Positions 5,910-7,920 of a stretch of DNA of 7,920 nucleotides are shown in pieces. A program made the translations under genes and the position numbers. Source of the DNA: Desulfatirhabdium sp964549995 (lineage in GTDB: Bacteria; Desulfobacterota; Desulfobacteria; Desulfobacterales; Desulfatirhabdiaceae); assembly GCA_964549995.1 (NCBI GenBank), contig CAZJXF010000146.1, forward strand, positions 1-7,920, given 5' to 3'. The notes beneath the pieces are model-generated. The model ran no database searches, was not told the origin of the DNA, and was given only the letters and a program-made list of their open reading frames with translations. Every line of letters starts with the position of its first letter. Positions within the stretch are counted from its first letter, which is position 1.

Positions 5910-6128
5910 GTGAAGCGTGAAACCAGGCGGATGATTCGGGAATTGGCCTCCTATGCCAGCCTGGGGCTTACGGTGGCGTTGTCCATCTTCATCGGGCTCG
6001 GCATCGGGGTGTATCTCGACGGCAAATTCGATTCGTCCCCATGGCTCACCTTGATCTTTCTGGGGTTGGGCATTGCGGCAGGATACCGGAATATCGGATT
6101 GGCCATTCGGAAAACACGCAATTATTAG
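5910..6128 (+). CDS. atpZ: AtpZ/AtpI-family F1F0 ATP synthase accessory protein
   Basis: A 72-residue protein with two membrane helices (about 15-36 and 44-62). The pattern ELASYASLGLTVALSIFIGL then GVYLDGKFDSSPWLTLIFLG and GIAAGYRNI is typical of the AtpZ/'ATPase gene 1' family (conserved LDxxF-xSPW turn between helices). Members sit at the head of F-type ATP synthase operons; AtpZ/AtpI proteins have been linked to c-ring assembly and to Mg2+/Ca2+ supply. The frame is open to TTG 5895, but AGGGA directly abuts that codon. I prefer GTG 5910, which gives MKRETRRMIREL, a start usual for the family; the ribosome binding site is weak in either case. ATG 5931 is a further alternative. The next gene, atpI, starts 22 nt downstream. 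Confidence 0.85.
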   Translation: MKRETRRMIRELASYASLGLTVALSIFIGLGIGVYLDGKFDSSPWLTLIFLGLGIAAGYRNIGLAIRKTRNY

Positions 6129-6150
6129 CCTGAACAAAAACCAGCAGGAT

Positions 6151-6561
6151 ATGCCATTGCATCCGGAAAAAACGGAAATTCAAAAACGCATTCTCGGTTT
6201 TGTCAACGTGGCGAATTGGGTGCTGTTCACCATCCTCATTGTAGGCGGCGTCTTCCTGGCTGGGCAACAGATGTTTCTGGGGATTCTTTTTGGCGGCCTC
6301 ATCGTCACCGTCAATTTTCACCTGTTGGCCCGAACCCTCAAACATTCCCTCACCCCCCCCTATCTCAAGTCCCACAACAGCATTCTGGCCAAATACTATG
6401 TGCGTTTCACCATCAGCGGCATCATCATTTTCCTTCTCATCTCCGAACATGTCGTTCATCCACTTGGACTGTTCATAGGGTTGTCGGTTGTCGTAGCCAG
6501 CATCATGCTTGCAACCGTCCGTGAGATCACCAAACTTTTTTGCTTCAAGGAGGCCGTGTAA
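6151..6561 (+). CDS. atpI: ATP synthase subunit I (AtpI)
   Basis: A 136-residue membrane protein with four hydrophobic helices (about 18-38, 41-60, 84-101 and 103-122), as usual for ATP synthase subunit I. A short polar N-terminus (MPLHPEKTEIQKRILGF) precedes helix 1, and FGGLIVTVNFHLLARTLK (47-64) matches the family's G-G...NF.l..r region. It acts in the inner membrane to help assemble the c-ring. The frame is open to 6073, overlapping atpZ. I take ATG 6151 because the overlapping part is not family-like; AGCAGGA lies very close to this ATG, so the true start may differ by a few codons. Its stop is 2 nt before the atpB ATG, implying translational coupling. Assignment rests on helix pattern and position, and is fairly secure. 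Confidence 0.85.
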   Translation: MPLHPEKTEIQKRILGFVNVANWVLFTILIVGGVFLAGQQMFLGILFGGLIVTVNFHLLARTLKHSLTPPYLKSHNSILAKYYVRFTISGIIIFLLISEHVVHPLGLFIGLSVVVASIMLATVREITKLFCFKEAV

Positions 6562-6563
6562 GG

Positions 6564-7253
6564 ATGGAACATCCCTATCTGTTTTTCGTAAAGCTTTTCG
6601 AGGCGATCGGTTTGGGTGGGTTTGCCCATCACTACCCGCATGTCATCTACTCCTGGGTGGTCATGCTGCTGCTGATCGTGTTCGGCTCGATCGCTGCAAA
6701 AGGCGTCAGTCTGATTCCTGGAAAAGGGCAGAATTTCTTCGAAATCGTCATTTCCGGGATCGAGGATTTCATGGTCGACATTACGGGCGAAGAAGGAAGA
6801 TGGTTGTTCCCGCTGATCGCCACCATCTTCATCTATATTTTCACCTGTAACCTGATCGGTCTGATTCCGGGGTTTTTTCCGCCGACCGCCAGCCTGAACA
6901 CGACCCTTTCCTGCGCGTTGACCGTCGTCGTTTTCACCCACATTATCGGGGTGAAATACCATGGCGCCAAATACATCAAGCATTTCCTCGGGCCGGTGTG
7001 GTGGATGATTCCGATCATTTTCCCCATCGAAGTGATCGGTCATTTGGCCAGAATTCTCTCCCTGTCCTTCCGTCTTTTTGGAAACATGATGGGGCACGAG
7101 CTCGTTCTGGGAATTCTGTTCTTCCTGGCCGGTGCCTTTTTCGCACCGCTTCCGATCATGGCGCTCGGTATCTTCGTCGCTCTGGTTCAAGCCTTCGTCT
7201 TTTTCCTGCTCTCCATCATGTATTTCACCGGCGCTATGGAGCACGCCCATTGA
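6564..7253 (+). CDS. atpB: F1F0 ATP synthase subunit a
   Basis: A 229-residue integral membrane protein forming the stator half-channels beside the c-ring. The essential arginine is R170 in ILSLSFRLFGNMMGHELVLG (164-183), equivalent to E. coli R210. Also seen are CNLIGLIPGFFPPTASLNTT (95-114, typical of short a subunits) and Q210 in LVQAFVFFLLSIMYF, matching E. coli Q252. Five to six hydrophobic helices lie between 26 and 222. ATG 6564 was chosen over an in-frame start at 6540 because that stretch lies inside the end of atpI and the MEHPYLFF start is family-like. A GGAGG site at 6549-6553 (within the atpI end) is about 10 nt upstream. The protein is complete. Confidence 0.96.
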   Translation: MEHPYLFFVKLFEAIGLGGFAHHYPHVIYSWVVMLLLIVFGSIAAKGVSLIPGKGQNFFEIVISGIEDFMVDITGEEGRWLFPLIATIFIYIFTCNLIGLIPGFFPPTASLNTTLSCALTVVVFTHIIGVKYHGAKYIKHFLGPVWWMIPIIFPIEVIGHLARILSLSFRLFGNMMGHELVLGILFFLAGAFFAPLPIMALGIFVALVQAFVFFLLSIMYFTGAMEHAH

Positions 7254-7266
7254 TTGGGGAAGAGGT

Positions 7267-7287
7267 CGGAAGGCGGAAGGCGGAAGG
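7267..7287 (+). repeat. Heptanucleotide tandem repeat, (CGGAAGG)x3
   Basis: Three perfect copies of CGGAAGG end to end, 13 nt after the atpB stop. The purine-rich tract runs on into GAAAGAGGATATAAAGGAGG. It is the second heptamer tandem repeat in the window; the unit differs from TGCGTAG at 5479. Confidence 0.85.
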
Positions 7288-7310
7288 AAAGAGGATATAA
7301 AGGAGGCGTA

Positions 7311-7340
7311 TTGAAACTCGGAGATCTGTTCGCCTTCTAA
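7311..7340 (+). CDS. Possible nine-codon leader peptide or relic upstream of atpE
   Basis: TTG at 7311 opens a frame for MKLGDLFAF ending at TAA 7338-7340. It is preceded by an excellent AAAGGAGG site (7299-7306) with a 4-nt spacer. Nothing else in the atpB-atpE gap explains so good a ribosome binding site. It could be a regulatory micro-ORF, the relic of a lost gene, or chance within a purine-rich tract. No homologue is recognised and coding is unproven. Confidence 0.25.
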   Translation: MKLGDLFAF

Positions 7341-7361
7341 AAGAGGCAAAGGATGGTTATC

Positions 7362-7373
7362 CCGCGAAAGCGG
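7362..7373 (+). repeat. Short GAAA-tetraloop hairpin
   Basis: CCGC-GAAA-GCGG forms a 4-bp stem with a GNRA loop. The surrounding TTATCCCGCGAAAGCGG resembles the ATTCCCGCGAAAGCGGGAAT repeats common in some proteobacterial genomes, but the flanks do not match, so at best it is a degenerate copy. Confidence 0.3.
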
Positions 7374-7412
7374 TCATTGATTGGCGTTTACCCGTTCGGT
7401 TTTCCTTGTTGG

Positions 7413-7442
7413 GGGACAATGGAAGAAGCCGAATCTTATTAT
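7413..7442 (+). promoter_or_regulatory. Weak candidate internal promoter of atpE
   Basis: TATTAT (7437-7442) matches the -10 consensus at 5/6, and GGGACA (7413-7418, 4/6) lies 18 nt upstream. Transcription would start near 7450, just before the atpE ribosome binding site, giving a very short leader. An extra promoter would fit the need for many c subunits per complex. Speculative. Confidence 0.22.
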
Positions 7443-7467
7443 CACTCATCTAAAGGAGGAGAGGTAT

Positions 7468-7749
7468 ATGGAAGCTCAAGCACTACAATTCTTCATCGCC
7501 TGTGTAACGGCAGCCGGTTTCGGTATCGCAGTGGCGGCTTTTGGGTGCGGTATCGCCCAGGGTCTCGGTCTTCGCGCCGCTGTGGAAGGGATTGCCCGCA
7601 ATCCCGAATCTTCCGGTAAGGTCACCGTTACCCTGCTGATCGGTCTGGCCATGATCGAGTCGCTTTGTATTTATGCGCTCGTCATCGCTCTGATCCTGAT
7701 CTATGCTCATCCGCAGGCGGCAGCCATCGCAAAACTGTTCGGCAAATAA
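7468..7749 (+). CDS. atpE: F1F0 ATP synthase subunit c (rotor ring)
   Basis: A 93-residue hairpin of two membrane helices (about 8-32 and 53-79) joined by the polar loop LRAAVEGIARNPESSGKV containing the conserved ARNP/RQP turn. The ion-binding carboxylate is E64 in IGLAMIESLCIYALVIALIL. Q31 on helix 1 plus E64, S65 and Y69 on helix 2 occupy the positions of the Na+ ligands in Ilyobacter tartaricus (Q32, E65, S66, Y70). ATG 7468 has an AAAGGAGG site (7452-7459) at 8-nt spacing; the longer in-frame extension upstream is not c-like. It is last in the atpZ-atpI-atpB-atpE set and is followed by an intrinsic terminator, so the b, delta and F1 genes are elsewhere. There is an unusually long 214-bp gap after atpB. 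Confidence 0.96.
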   Translation: MEAQALQFFIACVTAAGFGIAVAAFGCGIAQGLGLRAAVEGIARNPESSGKVTVTLLIGLAMIESLCIYALVIALILIYAHPQAAAIAKLFGK

Positions 7750-7777
7750 TTTCGCTGTCCTGTAGGTCTTAAACCAG

Positions 7778-7820
7778 CAAAGCCGCTTCCGGGTTTACCG
7801 GAAGCGGCTTTGTGCTTTTT
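7778..7820 (+). terminator. Intrinsic terminator of the atp cluster
   Basis: A perfect 15-bp stem (7778-7792 with 7798-7812; arm CAAAGCCGCTTCCGG) with a 5-nt loop GTTTA is followed by TG and CTTTTT. It starts 28 nt after the atpE stop. The T-run coincides with the first bases of the next repeat hairpin. Confidence 0.93.
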
Positions 7821-7854
7821 GCGAAGCCATCACTTGTGATGGACTCGCAAAAAG
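7815..7854. repeat. Back-to-back TGATGG repeat pair forming a hairpin
   Basis: Two 18-nt arms (7815-7832 and 7837-7854) pair at 16 of 18 positions around the 4-nt loop CTTG. The left arm is the complement of TGATGGCTTCGCAAAAAG and the right arm is TGATGGACTCGCAAAAAG. Both are ends of the same repeat family seen at 1260-1341 and 5508-5813, here with outer edges facing each other. Confidence 0.8.
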
Positions 7855-7920
7855 TCCTAAATTCCCATCCGAGTCGCATGGGGGGAGACACGCCTTTTTC
7901 GTTGCATCGGATAAACTCAG
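7837..7920 (+). repeat. Start of another repeat-family element, running off the window
   Basis: It begins with TGATGGACTCGCAAAAAGTC (7837-7856), identical over 20 nt to the complement of 1322-1341. The box GCATGGGGGGAG follows at 7876-7887, 39 nt from the edge, and CGGATAAA near 7908-7915 also recurs in the 82-bp element. No opposite end is visible before the window stops, and no gene is seen in this stretch. Confidence 0.6.

Noticed and set aside
6456..7349. Minus-strand frame of 297 codons opposite atpB
   Set aside because: The product is Asp/Gln/His-rich with no recognisable domain, and lies antisense to an unmistakable atpB.
7381..7467. Longer in-frame start for subunit c (29 extra residues)
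   Set aside because: The extension is polar and unlike any c subunit, while ATG 7468 has an ideal AAAGGAGG site.
7353..7619. Frame of 88 codons across the atpB-atpE gap into atpE
   Set aside because: It overlaps most of the first half of atpE in another frame, has no ribosome binding site, and its composition is not protein-like beyond the gap.

Overview
The window looks like a chromosomal segment of a Gram-negative bacterium, most likely a member of the Desulfobacterota (the sulfate-reducer or Geobacter-like lineage of the former Deltaproteobacteria). This is inferred from gene content and protein style: two PilT-type ATPases beside a YggT/DivIVA pair, an atpZ-atpI-atpB-atpE F0 cluster with no F1 genes following it, and an AtpE helix reading AMIESLCIYALV. 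No rRNA or other strict marker is present, so the genus is not assigned. No phage, IS transposase, CRISPR array, tRNA or rRNA was seen.

Layout. (1) 1-914, minus strand: the first 23 codons of dnaK, preceded by grpE (start at 727) with a candidate promoter at 837-864. (2) 915-1235, minus strand: a small two-helix membrane protein resembling DUF202/YidH. (3) 1236-1477: a divergent intergenic region holding an 82-bp element bounded by inverted repeats. (4) 1478-5459, plus strand: a tightly packed run of yggT, a DivIVA-domain coiled-coil protein, pilT, a second PilT-like ATPase, and a zinc-ribbon protein with a degenerate receiver-like domain. This suggests a polarity and type IV pilus-retraction module. 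(5) 5460-5909: a repeat-rich spacer with heptamer tandem repeats and a 306-bp segment bounded by inverted repeats that encloses a 52-codon gene. (6) 5910-7749, plus strand: atpZ, atpI, atpB and atpE (membrane F0 sector), ended by a strong intrinsic terminator at 7778-7820. (7) 7815-7920: further copies of the same repeat family.

How the genes work together. GrpE is the nucleotide-exchange factor for DnaK. DivIVA-type proteins mark curved or polar membrane, and YggT proteins are often encoded beside them. The two PilT-like hexameric motors would power pilus retraction or related pilus work. The four atp genes build the a subunit, the c-ring and two assembly or ion-supply accessories; the remaining ATP synthase subunits must lie elsewhere.

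The least ordinary element is a family of short repeats with TGATGG outer ends, six copies in this window. They are arranged as inward-facing pairs around 82 bp and 306 bp and as one back-to-back hairpin, with an internal GCATGG box at a conserved offset. It looks like a REPIN- or MITE-type non-autonomous element. Three further points deserve attention: the AtpE sequence carries a Q/E/S/Y pattern like that of Na+-dependent c-rings, the 214-bp atpB-atpE gap contains a nine-codon micro-ORF with an excellent ribosome binding site, and grpE-dnaK lacks a visible CIRCE operator and an adjacent hrcA.
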